From Novipirellula artificiosorum (lineage in GTDB: Bacteria > Planctomycetota > Planctomycetia > Pirellulales > Pirellulaceae): DNA of 64,000 bases. Of the stretch, positions 57,301 through 64,000 are shown piece by piece (position 1 is the stretch's first letter; every line of letters begins with the position of its first letter). Under the pieces are notes generated by a model, which was not told the origin of the DNA, did no database searches, and worked only from the letters and a program-made list of their open reading frames with translations. Where the stretch lies: assembly GCF_007860135.1 (NCBI RefSeq), contig NZ_SJPV01000001.1, positions 1 to 64,000 of the forward strand, in the 5' to 3' direction. A program made the position numbers and the translations under genes.

Positions 57301-60300
57301 GCCTACATTGGGCCGGTTCATTTGCCGTCGGGCGGCACCTACTACGTTGCGGTCATGAGTGACCGGCAATTGCCAACCGCGATGATGGGCGCGTTCGTCG
57401 CCGATCTTGCCGATGATGCCAACGCATTGGTCCGGCTTGAGCCCGTCAATTCCGTGACCCGTATCGTCGAAGATCACATTGGCTTCACGGGCTATAACTC
57501 GAATGACTATTCGATCGTTCTTCCTGAATTCGGACCCATTCTGGATATCCGCACCACCGTGGCGCTCGAGACGCACGTCCGGGCGCTGGATCTCTCTGAC
57601 GTTGTGTTGTACGCAGCCACCGATGTTGCCGGAACGGACAACGGCGACAACCTCTACACCGCCGAGACCTACAACAGTGGTGCCTACAAGACCGAGGTGA
57701 CCGCTGGCGGCGCGACGTTCGTGACCGGGCAAAACGACATCCAAGACATCGTCATTCGAACCGACGGACGGATGTTTGGTTATCAGCGGCTGAACAACGT
57801 TGCCGATACGGTCGGTGCGTTGGTGGAAATCGACCCCGGTACCGGTGCCATCCTGTCAACGCAAAACGACAACATCCCTGGGACCGAATCGAGTTCCAAT
57901 GTCTCGTCGATCGATGACCAAGGCAACACACGCAGCCGTGATCAACGTGCGCTCGAGATTACCAATTCCGACGAAGTGGATGCGTTAACCTTTGAGCGGA
58001 CCGGCGTCGACAACCAAAGTAACCCGGCCCCCATCCCAGAATACGATGTTTATTTCTCGGTCCGTGAATCCGATACGGCATCGAAGTTGTATCGCGCGAC
58101 CCAAACCGGTGACGCCACGCCGACGCGAGCTGCAGGCGGGAACCCACGCTACGGTGTGCTCGGAGACATTCAACCGGCCGGGGTGACCTATGCAACGACA
58201 TTCCTTACGGCGCGGGATGCCGCGGATCCACCGAACTTCACCAGTATCCGTCTCAAGTCCCGTGTCGCCGGTGACGCAGGCAATTTCACGATCAATGTAT
58301 TCGTCAGCACGAATCAACCCACGGCCGTGACCAGCGCCAGTCTCAGTTCTCGTACCATCAATTTGCGATTGAATGCCACCGGCGGTCCTCCGTTCACCGG
58401 CGCGGGATCGGCTCAGGACATCGTCAACGCGATCAATTCTCATGACGACGCCAGCCAGATCGTGACAGCGCTCGTCTATGGTGGCAACGCTGGCGATGGC
58501 GAAGGGAATGGCGGCACGGCGGCACTGAGTCTCGCCAATAGCGGTGGAGGCGTCTTCACCGGCGTCGGACTCGACGGTAACGGGCTTGGGCCCTTAGCCG
58601 GACGGGTCACTGGATTGTCCTTCGAGAATTTTGATGGCAGCGGCCGTCTTTTCGGGGTGACCAGCGGCGGTGAATTTATTGCGATCGATAAGAATTCAGC
58701 CTTGGTGACCCAAAGTACGGAGTTGACCGATTCGACCGGTACCCCGTTCAATTTCCAAGGGCTCACCCTAGGCCCGCAAAACGCTGAAGGTGGGATTTAC
58801 GCCAACACCTTCTTTGCGATCACGGACGACGATCGCGTCGTGGCGATTGATGCCAATGGCGATGTGGTCAATATCTTTGACTCGGGCAATTCTTCGCAGT
58901 TGATCACGGTGACTCCTGGCTTACCGACGACCGATGGTTATTTCACGCTCTCGTTTGACAACGGTTCGGGGCCGCTCACGACCGATCCGATTTCCGCCAA
59001 CGCGCCTGGCATCGTTAGCCCCAACGAAGTACAGAACCTTGACACGGTTGCCTACGATGGAACGTTCACGCTGTCGTTCCAGAAAGATCAGGGCGGAGTC
59101 ACCAGCCCCGTCGATGCGATCAGCGACATCGCAACCACCTTCAGAGCTCAGGATCTCAACGACTTCCCCGCCGCACCTTTCGTGATCCGTGTTCAGAACG
59201 AAGAGATGTTGGTAACCGGTCGGTTCGGGACACTTCTGCAAGTCACGCGCGGCGTCAACGGCACCACCGCCTCGGCACATCCCAATACGGCAACCGTGTA
59301 CGAAGTGGTGACCTCGCCGTTGGACAGCGTCTTGGGAACGACCGTGAAATCGACTCTCGCGGGGGTGGACATCGACAATCAATCAACCTCGAACACCCTT
59401 TCAGTTTCCGATGCTTCGCCGTTCCCAGCGGCAACCCCCTTCACGATTCGTGTTGATGATGAGGAGATGATCGTCACGAATGTTGCCGGCAACGATTTGA
59501 CGGTAACACGAGCTGCGAATTCGACATCGATTGATTTCCATTACTTGGGGACTTCCGTAGAAGTCTTGAACGACACGTTGACGGTGTTTGATGCCGTCCC
59601 GTTCCCGACCACTGCTCCATTCAACTTGCGAATCGGCAACGAAGACCTTCGCGTGGTCGGCGTGAGTGGCAATCAATATGAAGTGATCCGCGGGATCAAT
59701 GGCACGACGAGTAGTTCGCACGCGATTGGGGACACGGTGTTCTTAATCGACACTACCGCTCCGATCGCCTACGATGCCTCGACACTAGAGATTCGCAATG
59801 CGTTGACGGCTTTGCCGAGTATCGGTTTTGGCAATGTCAATGTGACGACCAGACCGTTGCTGGGAAATAGTGTGAATGCGGTAGCGATCGAATTCATCGG
59901 CGACCTCGCAGCAAAGGATCTAAAACCGCTAACGGTCGATACGACTGCTTTGGTGAGTGATCGGGTTGATCAAGTCACGCTGGGTGGTTCCTACACCGGC
60001 GGTACGTTCCAGCTATCGTTTGGGGGAACAGCGACCGAGCTATTGAATTACGATACCGATGCCACCATCGTGCAAGCCGCCCTGGAAGCGTTACCACTGA
60101 TTGGTGCGGGTAACGTTGTCGTTACTGGCGGCACGCTACCAGGAACACCACTGAACATCCGTTTTGTCGGTGCGATGCTGAACCAGAATGTGCCTCCGAT
60201 CACGTTGATACCGGCACCCGGTTTCGTGGCTGCCAATGAGCAGCAACTGGTCGAGATTATCGGCGCGCCGACGGGCGGCGGTTTTACGCTCGAGATGAAC

Positions 60301-63300
60301 GATCCAGCCAATGGCCTTGTTGGCACAACAGCACTGATCGCCTTTGATGCCGATGCTGCCGCAGTGCAAGCGGCCTTGGAAGCCGGGATCGCCGCGCTGG
60401 TTGGAAATGTCTTGGTGACCGGTGCTGGCACGACGGCAGATCCGTTTGCCATCGAATTCATTGGAACTTTCGCTGAGACGAATCTAAGGCCCTTCAACTT
60501 CACCAACAGTTTGACCGGTGGAACCTCACCCGATGTCGTGATCGCGACGGCAGTGGACGGCCAATGGACGAATGAGCAGCAACAGGTCGAGATCACTGGC
60601 GCGCCGACAGGCGGAAACTTTACGCTGGAAGTGAACGATCCTAACAATGGGCTTGTTGGCACGACCCCGTTGATCGCGTTTGACGCCGATGCGGCGACCG
60701 TGCAAGCAGCGCTGGAATCCGGGATCGCTGCGCTGGTTGGAAATGTTTTTGTGACCGGTGCGGGCACACTGGCAGATCCGTTCACGATCGAATTCACGGG
60801 ACCGTTCGCAGGCAAGAACCTAGGACCCGTCAACTTCACCAACAGTTTGACCGGTGGGACGTCACCCAATGTCGCGATTACAACGTTTACCGATGGCCAG
60901 GCGAGTCTGACCAATAATGAACGGCAGCAGATTCAGTTTGTGGGCACACCGACCGCGGGAACCTTCACCTTGTCGCTTTCGGATGTACCCAACGGACTGA
61001 TTGGAACGACAGCGGGGATCGCGTTCAATGCTAATGCAGCGGCAGTACAAACGGCGCTTGAAACCGCATTTGTCGCTCTGACCGGAAACCTTGCGGTTTC
61101 TGGCGATGGCTCCGCAGGGAATCCGTACATCGTTGAATTCATTGGGGCATTTGCCGACACCAATATCACCCAATTCACCTTCGCGAGCAACCTTGTTGGT
61201 ACCACCGGACCGGGGATGGCGATCACCACCTTGTTCAACGGAGACCACACCGCAACGGTTACTCGACAGATTCAAAGCCCGACCGTCGCGGTCCCCTTGG
61301 GCACCGACGTCGATGGAACCTTGAGCGTCAATGATGCTCTGTTGGAATTGGCGACGATTAACGCCAACGACATCCAAACCAGTGGATTCTTGCCGGATCC
61401 TGGTGTCACCGTTCGCTTCACCGGCCAATACCTCGGAACGAATCAGCCCGCATTGTTCGTTGACAACTTCTTGATGCTCAATGGTTCCGCTGCGCAGGTT
61501 GCCATCACCGGCGCTGCCGGGGACGGATTGCCGGATGACTTCGTCAGTAGTATTACGGGCATGTCAGGCAATTCGATCGGTTTGGCTTTTTCACCGGTCG
61601 ACTTCAACCTTTGGCATCCGACGATGATGCGAGCGAGTGACGCTGGGCATGGAATCAATCAGGTTCCCGACTCCACGCGTACTCCTGCTGATGTCAATGC
61701 GAATATCATTGATGCGATCAATGGGGGGACACGAAATGCTAACCAGTCGGAGGGTGGAGCGAGTTTTTACTTTGGTTTCGAGCAATGGGTCAATTCAAAC
61801 CAAACCAATGCCAACACCGAAAGCTACATCAATCCTGAGGTAGGAACGAATGCGCAATATGGCATTCGAACTCAATTGCAGCACCAGGATCTGAGCAGCA
61901 CGGGGATCGCGAGCAACAGTTACAATTTGCCAGGTGGTGCACTTGGCTCGTTGCAGACGTCCGACTTCTCCTTGGCGGGTACGAGTAAACTCGATCGCCC
62001 GACGCTGTACTTCAGCTATTTCCTTGAGACCGAGGACTACGAAGGTCGCCACGAAAACAATGTCTCGGGCGATAACCCGTTCCGCGATAGCGCACGAGTG
62101 TTCGCATCGAGAGATGGCGGGGTGACTTGGGAATTGTTGGCAACCAATAACTCCCAGCTGAGTAACTCGAACGTCAGTGGCAACAATCAAGCCGAATTAC
62201 CTGGCTTCCTGTCGCATCTATCCGATGCAGGACTCAACAGTGCCGATCCACGATCGGAACAGGATCAAATGGTTCAAGAACTGTTCGACAATACGGGCCA
62301 GTGGCGACAGGCGCGGATTGATTTGTCGACGTTTGCAGGCGAGTCCGACGTGCAATTGAGATTCGATTTCAGTACCGCCGGCATGATGGGCGAAGCAGGT
62401 CTGCCGAGTGAACAATTTGGTCGGTTAGAAGACAGCGCCCGATCCATTCGATCGTTGAACAACGATTTCGAAGGCTTTTATGTCGACGACATTATCGTCG
62501 GTTATGCAGAGCGTGGCGAAATGGTGTCGGGGACCATCGCCGATTCCTCGATTACGGACTTGTACGCAGCGGGTGCGCGAACCCAGGACACGGATTCCGA
62601 CGCCTTCCCGGATATTGTCAGCGGACCTTACCAGCTCGAAATTCGACGCTCAGGGACTCCTCAGACCGAGCATGTTCTTTCCGCATCCAATGGTCCCTTC
62701 GTTAGCAAAACATTCGAGACCAACGACCGACACATCAATATTGTCACGGAAACGGCATCGGTTACTTTCGAGGCGGGAACGACGTACCCGGTGACGACCG
62801 CAGAGGACACCACGCTCAGTGGCAATCTGATCCCAGCGGCTGAGATTGCGGAATGGCAACCAACGTCAACCCATCCTTACACCGGGTCGCTGAGTCTCGA
62901 GTCGGGAGCGGTTTCTCAAGGCGGGGCAACCCCACAGCTGTACTCGGTCTATCACGCACAGCGAAGTGATCTTTCAACTGCTGGTGATGGCGCAGGTGTG
63001 ATCGAGTTTTCGTACAGCGTCTCCTCTGCTGCCGAAGCACATGGATTGCGGTTCTTGATTGACGGTGTCGCTCAGAAATTGATGCCACCGGACCCTGATT
63101 TCCCATCGATCGATACAACCATCGCGACGGGCGATCTCGGATACCGAACCGTTCAGTTCTCATTCAGCAGTGGCGACCATTTGTTCGAGTGGGTCTATGA
63201 TTTCAGCGACACGAGCGCCGCGGCAGCGGGACTCAATCGTGCCTTCATCGACGACGTCCGCATCCTGCAAGGCGGAACCGGGTTGGTCGCAGACCGCAAC

Positions 63301-64000
63301 CGCGATCGAGCTCAGGGTGTCTTCGTGATTGATTCCAACTTCATCACCGATTCGTCGGTGGTGGGGATCAACGTTCAACCGGGGACGGCTGAGGCGGGCG
63401 GCAGCGTTCCGCATCCAGGATCGACGATCAATTTCCCACAATTGAACACTGCGAGATTAGTTCCCGGCGTCGTGATCCAAAACAACTTGGTTGCCGGATC
63501 CTCTGGGATCCGCTTTGCCGGTGAGAATACGGCGGATCCTCAGCGACCGGTGCCGTTTGGCAAAATCGTCAACAATACGCTTGTTGGCGATGGACAATCT
63601 GGTATCGGAATCGATGTGGTCGGGCTAGCGAGTCCGAACCTGATGAACAATTTGATGACCGATTTGGCCGTTGGGATTCAAAACGGTGGCACCGGTACGA
63701 TCATCAGCGCGAACTTCTTCCAGAACAACGCTGCCAATGGAGCGACCGGCGGTGCTGCGATCACGCCTGGTGATTCCGAACCGTTGTTCGTCGACGCCGC
63801 AAATCGCAACTACTACTTGGAAGCCTCCTCCGCTGCACTCGATAGCTCGCAAGACGTTGAACAAGATCGCGCTAACTTTGTGACCTTCAAAAGTTCGCTG
63901 TTGATTCCCGCATCACCCACCGCTGCGCCAAACCGCGATGTGTACGGTCAATTGCGAGTCGACTCGGGCGGTTCGGGTGGCGGTACGGGTGCCGACGTCT
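51346..64000 (+). CDS. Giant secreted multidomain protein 3 (at least 4,218 aa, cut by the window edge) with intact HExxHxxGxxH metalloprotease site
   Basis: Third paralog, 263 bp after the second, open to the last base, so its C terminus is not seen. ATG at 51346; the frame was checked at several points. The N terminus is Arg-rich with QLEARQLLAGP (residues 36-46). Ig-like domains are split by an inserted repeat (about 205-300), and PPC domains follow. The matrixin-like module has an intact zinc site HELGHALGLGH (694-704) followed by ATMG, a plausible Met-turn, so it may be an active zinc endopeptidase. Then come DGDNDGTPGG (about 862), beta-helix blocks with DDTDITH and WDDTDMVH, and two PPC domains. 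A propeller-like region (about 2070-2510), three EEM-type repeats, three 112-115-aa repeats, DDIIVGYAERGE (3714-3725) and another beta-helix complete the visible part. No Cys was noticed. Dockerin and GEVEDY are expected downstream by analogy but not seen. Confidence 0.92.
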   Translation, partial: MTLRRIRSLFGSQSERRRGRKGRSHRLHSRQMLAQQLEARQLLAGPDLIAIRPDSGALLQNNDTLNIAPREFNLLFQGGANLDESTIGNNSVRLVRSGGDGTFGEANDVAVALGYVGLAEPGSTDADDLQHIVFRPSSSASFNTTDPSSAFPDDTYRIEIVGAGAAPLTNLAGEAFNDGNDFQTTFRLDRGAQVVSVVPQPVSRNTQRVQFGGGVSGGTYTLSFKGETTIPIAFPGTNTEIQSALEALDGIQSGDILVGGTREVTFQGQYAGEQVPLMSVGNASLFGGVGSVVRSTKLAEASNQIVVYFDDQAIDGAEVIDPKFYRLINTAGSADPSDDMTTLPQSVTYDRSENSVVLTFAAAIPEGNYRLDIGDSGGDNSTLSGAVKVGLLSDSNSFSQNGFIGDVGGASNNTADLDLYEVQINVPAAPPAPTTALDVTVQPHGMLKGLVRILDAGGAELASATAAAGDEVLLAGIPIATSGTFYIEVSSEDGVSTGSYSINASVTGSSISTSDVNTTVDDATDLGSLGAAGITISSSIVRQSIPLPPRPGSEDDPGHRQIQREAHISATGTTPTVPQATRVRRYYFPDTLGSDTSGGSYANLITETEKQIVRDIFEIYAQQSGYEFVESPATSPFSDQLMVGKGDLRSLDPTIGPNSGVAGLGGSGAVVLNGAIYDQATRFYGDGFSAVMFHELGHALGLGHAYDVPATMGATLPNDVWPGDNDIVHLQRIVPPNSTDIDMYQFTLSQTGRFSAETFAERLPTPSLLNTALTLYRQIAGGDIEKVAQNDQYFGADSLIDLTLEPGTYFIGVTSTGNTQYDPRVADSGYGGTTDGAYQLKLAFDADRDGALRDVSGTAIDGDNDGTPGGVYSFWFQASDPSATLYVDKVADTIANVPQGNGAIDNPFDEIDSALLAAGNRIVVPNDVDPATLSGQSFTIDDGVNIVTFEFDGSGPYDIALDPADDAAAITGKIKTAIDNARSAGGLRATVTSTVTGKVMQLANIDNLDVSGAPTFVAAPNLVKIVGNGGADQNINTLSDNRPYLVGLNTAGNPLVDGAEFLVPQGVNVMLHAGTLFKMRKANFDAGSSSANISRANSSIQVLGTPNNAVFLRSYHDDSVGGNSDGVGPGSGAGDFGGIVFRDDSDLEDRGIFLNYVNHVNIKNGGGKVFVDANESVFSPIHLVDARPTISFNRLTDNDDAAISASPDSFDDSLGRIGPDVVGNSLSDNTINGLFIRVETPVGGSIDTLTVSGRFDDTDITHILSENLIISGASGGPVLETTSGPLVARAAGRLVVDPGIVMKMNRAVIQIQRGSGSLIAEGTVDRPVVFTSFKDDRYGGSGSFDADGTTIDPQRGDWSGLHFGEATSGSLDHAIIAYGGGTSNTSGAPFNAIEVHQADFRITNSLLQYNASGNASGSRGGLGANASSVIYVRGAQPIIVNNEIVDNSAPAISINANSLRFENLRDSGRSTGAVESFDQFADNAGPMVRLNQLDNNAINGMSVRGEVLTTQSVWDDTDMVHVLRNLITVDNLHHYGGLTLQSSNSESLVVKLSGGNAGFTATGTPQEIQDRVGGTIHVLGTVGHPVILTDLADDLVGAGFTPTGEVMKNTNNTNNPSSGNSGAWRGFLFDEYSNDRNVAVVRELENTITNRNDVNANPTVSQLLGTLAANEKSGDENSRLGFEVSGFISPNDSNDVDVYSFRGTAGTEVWLDIDRTDPTLDAVIEVVNAAGTVLARSMRSGDVGGVGDLNANSLTKNSLLGGDHYTQNFRDPGLRYVLPGVTGTPGTYFVRIRSNPASAGDATVIAGESRGAYRLQVRLRQINEFPGSTVQFADIRFAQTGIDVQGLPAHSPLIGEAGELPGQGATFAESQPLTNLLQSDLAALSISGVLSDANDVDWYEFDVAQTGVQVIGGVNDDPGTVAVVFDLDYSDNAVRGDTTVAVYDNNQNLIYVGRESNIIDDQPSNPTDPNSAVTDLGRGSLGKKDAYIGPVHLPSGGTYYVAVMSDRQLPTAMMGAFVADLADDANALVRLEPVNSVTRIVEDHIGFTGYNSNDYSIVLPEFGPILDIRTTVALETHVRALDLSDVVLYAATDVAGTDNGDNLYTAETYNSGAYKTEVTAGGATFVTGQNDIQDIVIRTDGRMFGYQRLNNVADTVGALVEIDPGTGAILSTQNDNIPGTESSSNVSSIDDQGNTRSRDQRALEITNSDEVDALTFERTGVDNQSNPAPIPEYDVYFSVRESDTASKLYRATQTGDATPTRAAGGNPRYGVLGDIQPAGVTYATTFLTARDAADPPNFTSIRLKSRVAGDAGNFTINVFVSTNQPTAVTSASLSSRTINLRLNATGGPPFTGAGSAQDIVNAINSHDDASQIVTALVYGGNAGDGEGNGGTAALSLANSGGGVFTGVGLDGNGLGPLAGRVTGLSFENFDGSGRLFGVTSGGEFIAIDKNSALVTQSTELTDSTGTPFNFQGLTLGPQNAEGGIYANTFFAITDDDRVVAIDANGDVVNIFDSGNSSQLITVTPGLPTTDGYFTLSFDNGSGPLTTDPISANAPGIVSPNEVQNLDTVAYDGTFTLSFQKDQGGVTSPVDAISDIATTFRAQDLNDFPAAPFVIRVQNEEMLVTGRFGTLLQVTRGVNGTTASAHPNTATVYEVVTSPLDSVLGTTVKSTLAGVDIDNQSTSNTLSVSDASPFPAATPFTIRVDDEEMIVTNVAGNDLTVTRAANSTSIDFHYLGTSVEVLNDTLTVFDAVPFPTTAPFNLRIGNEDLRVVGVSGNQYEVIRGINGTTSSSHAIGDTVFLIDTTAPIAYDASTLEIRNALTALPSIGFGNVNVTTRPLLGNSVNAVAIEFIGDLAAKDLKPLTVDTTALVSDRVDQVTLGGSYTGGTFQLSFGGTATELLNYDTDATIVQAALEALPLIGAGNVVVTGGTLPGTPLNIRFVGAMLNQNVPPITLIPAPGFVAANEQQLVEIIGAPTGGGFTLEMNDPANGLVGTTALIAFDADAAAVQAALEAGIAALVGNVLVTGAGTTADPFAIEFIGTFAETNLRPFNFTNSLTGGTSPDVVIATAVDGQWTNEQQQVEITGAPTGGNFTLEVNDPNNGLVGTTPLIAFDADAATVQAALESGIAALVGNVFVTGAGTLADPFTIEFTGPFAGKNLGPVNFTNSLTGGTSPNVAITTFTDGQASLTNNERQQIQFVGTPTAGTFTLSLSDVPNGLIGTTAGIAFNANAAAVQTALETAFVALTGNLAVSGDGSAGNPYIVEFIGAFADTNITQFTFASNLVGTTGPGMAITTLFNGDHTATVTRQIQSPTVAVPLGTDVDGTLSVNDALLELATINANDIQTSGFLPDPGVTVRFTGQYLGTNQPALFVDNFLMLNGSAAQVAITGAAGDGLPDDFVSSITGMSGNSIGLAFSPVDFNLWHPTMMRASDAGHGINQVPDSTRTPADVNANIIDAINGGTRNANQSEGGASFYFGFEQWVNSNQTNANTESYINPEVGTNAQYGIRTQLQHQDLSSTGIASNSYNLPGGALGSLQTSDFSLAGTSKLDRPTLYFSYFLETEDYEGRHENNVSGDNPFRDSARVFASRDGGVTWELLATNNSQLSNSNVSGNNQAELPGFLSHLSDAGLNSADPRSEQDQMVQELFDNTGQWRQARIDLSTFAGESDVQLRFDFSTAGMMGEAGLPSEQFGRLEDSARSIRSLNNDFEGFYVDDIIVGYAERGEMVSGTIADSSITDLYAAGARTQDTDSDAFPDIVSGPYQLEIRRSGTPQTEHVLSASNGPFVSKTFETNDRHINIVTETASVTFEAGTTYPVTTAEDTTLSGNLIPAAEIAEWQPTSTHPYTGSLSLESGAVSQGGATPQLYSVYHAQRSDLSTAGDGAGVIEFSYSVSSAAEAHGLRFLIDGVAQKLMPPDPDFPSIDTTIATGDLGYRTVQFSFSSGDHLFEWVYDFSDTSAAAAGLNRAFIDDVRILQGGTGLVADRNRDRAQGVFVIDSNFITDSSVVGINVQPGTAEAGGSVPHPGSTINFPQLNTARLVPGVVIQNNLVAGSSGIRFAGENTADPQRPVPFGKIVNNTLVGDGQSGIGIDVVGLASPNLMNNLMTDLAVGIQNGGTGTIISANFFQNNAANGATGGAAITPGDSEPLFVDAANRNYYLEASSAALDSSQDVEQDRANFVTFKSSLLIPASPTAAPNRDVYGQLRVDSGGSGGGTGADV
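51958..52251 (+). other. Repeat domain inserted in the N-terminal Ig region of giant protein 3
   Basis: Paralogs 1 and 2 go almost directly from VVPQP to NRNEIVVYF or NRDQIFVYF. In paralog 3 about 98 residues (205-302) separate VVPQP from NQIVVYF. The insert (NTQRVQFGGG, GGTYTLSFKGETTIPIAF, EIQSALEALDGI) matches the repeat type found again at 59.9-61.25 kb of the same gene. This is seen directly by comparing the three reading frames. Confidence 0.75.
59139..59751 (+). repeat. Three ~60-aa in-frame repeats (PFxIRV-EEM type)
   Basis: Copies lie at about 59139-59310, 59398-59570 and 59572-59751. Shared features are D-x-x-x-FP-x-x-PF-x-IR(V/I), then EEM-x-VT (EDLRVV in copy 3), a short turn, and VTR-x-x-N-(G/S)-T followed by His and a Val-rich strand. 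Copies differ substantially. A similar pattern occurs in some phage-tail or fibre-associated beta modules; that likeness is from memory and not tested. Confidence 0.7.
60235..61251 (+). repeat. Three tandem 112-115-aa in-frame repeats
   Basis: Units start at 60235, 60571 and 60916 with N-E-(Q/R)-Q-Q or N-E-Q-Q-L. Each contains a (G)APTGG/TPTAG turn, FTL strand, NGL(V/I)GTT, IAF-(D/N)-A-(D/N)-AA-x-VQ-(A/T)-ALE and NFTNSL-type ends. Units 1 and 2 are also close at the DNA level, suggesting a recent duplication; unit 3 is more diverged. A weaker fourth relative precedes unit 1 at about 59965-60230 (VQAALEALPLIGAGNVVVTG). This type of repeat is common in large planctomycete surface proteins. Confidence 0.85.

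Noticed and set aside
60048..60914. Minus-strand ORF of 288 aa with internal repeats
   Set aside because: Its repeats simply mirror the coding repeats of giant 3 on the other strand.
60235..61251. Mobile element from repeated DNA
   Set aside because: The repeats keep the reading frame and encode repeated protein modules; no transposase or terminal repeats are present.

Overview
The window looks like chromosome from a planctomycete of the Pirellulaceae (Rhodopirellula/Novipirellula type). This inference rests on several things seen together: three secreted giant genes of more than 4,200 to 6,000 codons, an N-terminal LE-x-R-x-LLA motif resembling the LEPR-XLL region of PVC-phylum proteins, dockerin-like C termini, GEVEDY-type domains, a PEP-CTERM protein, a squalene-cyclase-fold protein, moderate GC, and weak or absent Shine-Dalgarno sequences. 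No rRNA, CRISPR array, phage gene or insertion sequence was found.

Layout. At 0.3-2 kb on the minus strand lies a PolX-type DNA polymerase/PHP nuclease gene, followed by a plus-strand tRNA-Ser(GGA). At 2.3-8 kb, also minus, is a heavy-metal-type RND efflux block: the inner-membrane pump, a His-rich periplasmic adaptor, and upstream a small secreted protein very rich in Cys and His. At 8.5-12.6 kb on the plus strand are an HlyD-like coiled-coil protein, an overlapping squalene-cyclase-fold protein and a subtilase-like PEP-CTERM protein. A minus-strand TlpA-like thioredoxin protein with EF-hand-like loops follows and ends at a clear intrinsic terminator. A 0.93 kb non-coding stretch with a 67-bp tandem repeat then precedes the giant genes.

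From 15.7 kb to the window end, about three quarters of the window is three consecutive plus-strand paralogous giant genes: 5,724 aa, 6,033 aa, and at least 4,218 aa running off the edge. They share an ordered architecture: basic N terminus with LE-x-R-x-LLA, SbsA-like Ig domains, a matrixin-like metalloprotease module, PPC-type domains, DUF1565-like beta-helix blocks with a repeated (F/W)DDTDI(V/T)H motif, and a DD-x-IVG-x-AERGE module. The two complete genes continue with repeated 'DG...FEF' domains, a GEVEDY domain, cadherin-like repeats, a dockerin and an acidic tail.

The most interesting signal is in the metalloprotease module. The zinc motif HExxHxxGxxH is intact only in the third paralog, while the first two keep the surrounding domain but have lost every zinc ligand and the catalytic Glu. 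The cluster therefore looks like one active protease-bearing surface protein beside two pseudoprotease paralogs. Other notable points are a repeat domain inserted inside the GEVEDY domain of both complete paralogs, and a second repeat type inserted in the N-terminal Ig region of the third. Functions for the giants (adhesion, matrix or surface-layer roles) are inferences from domain content.
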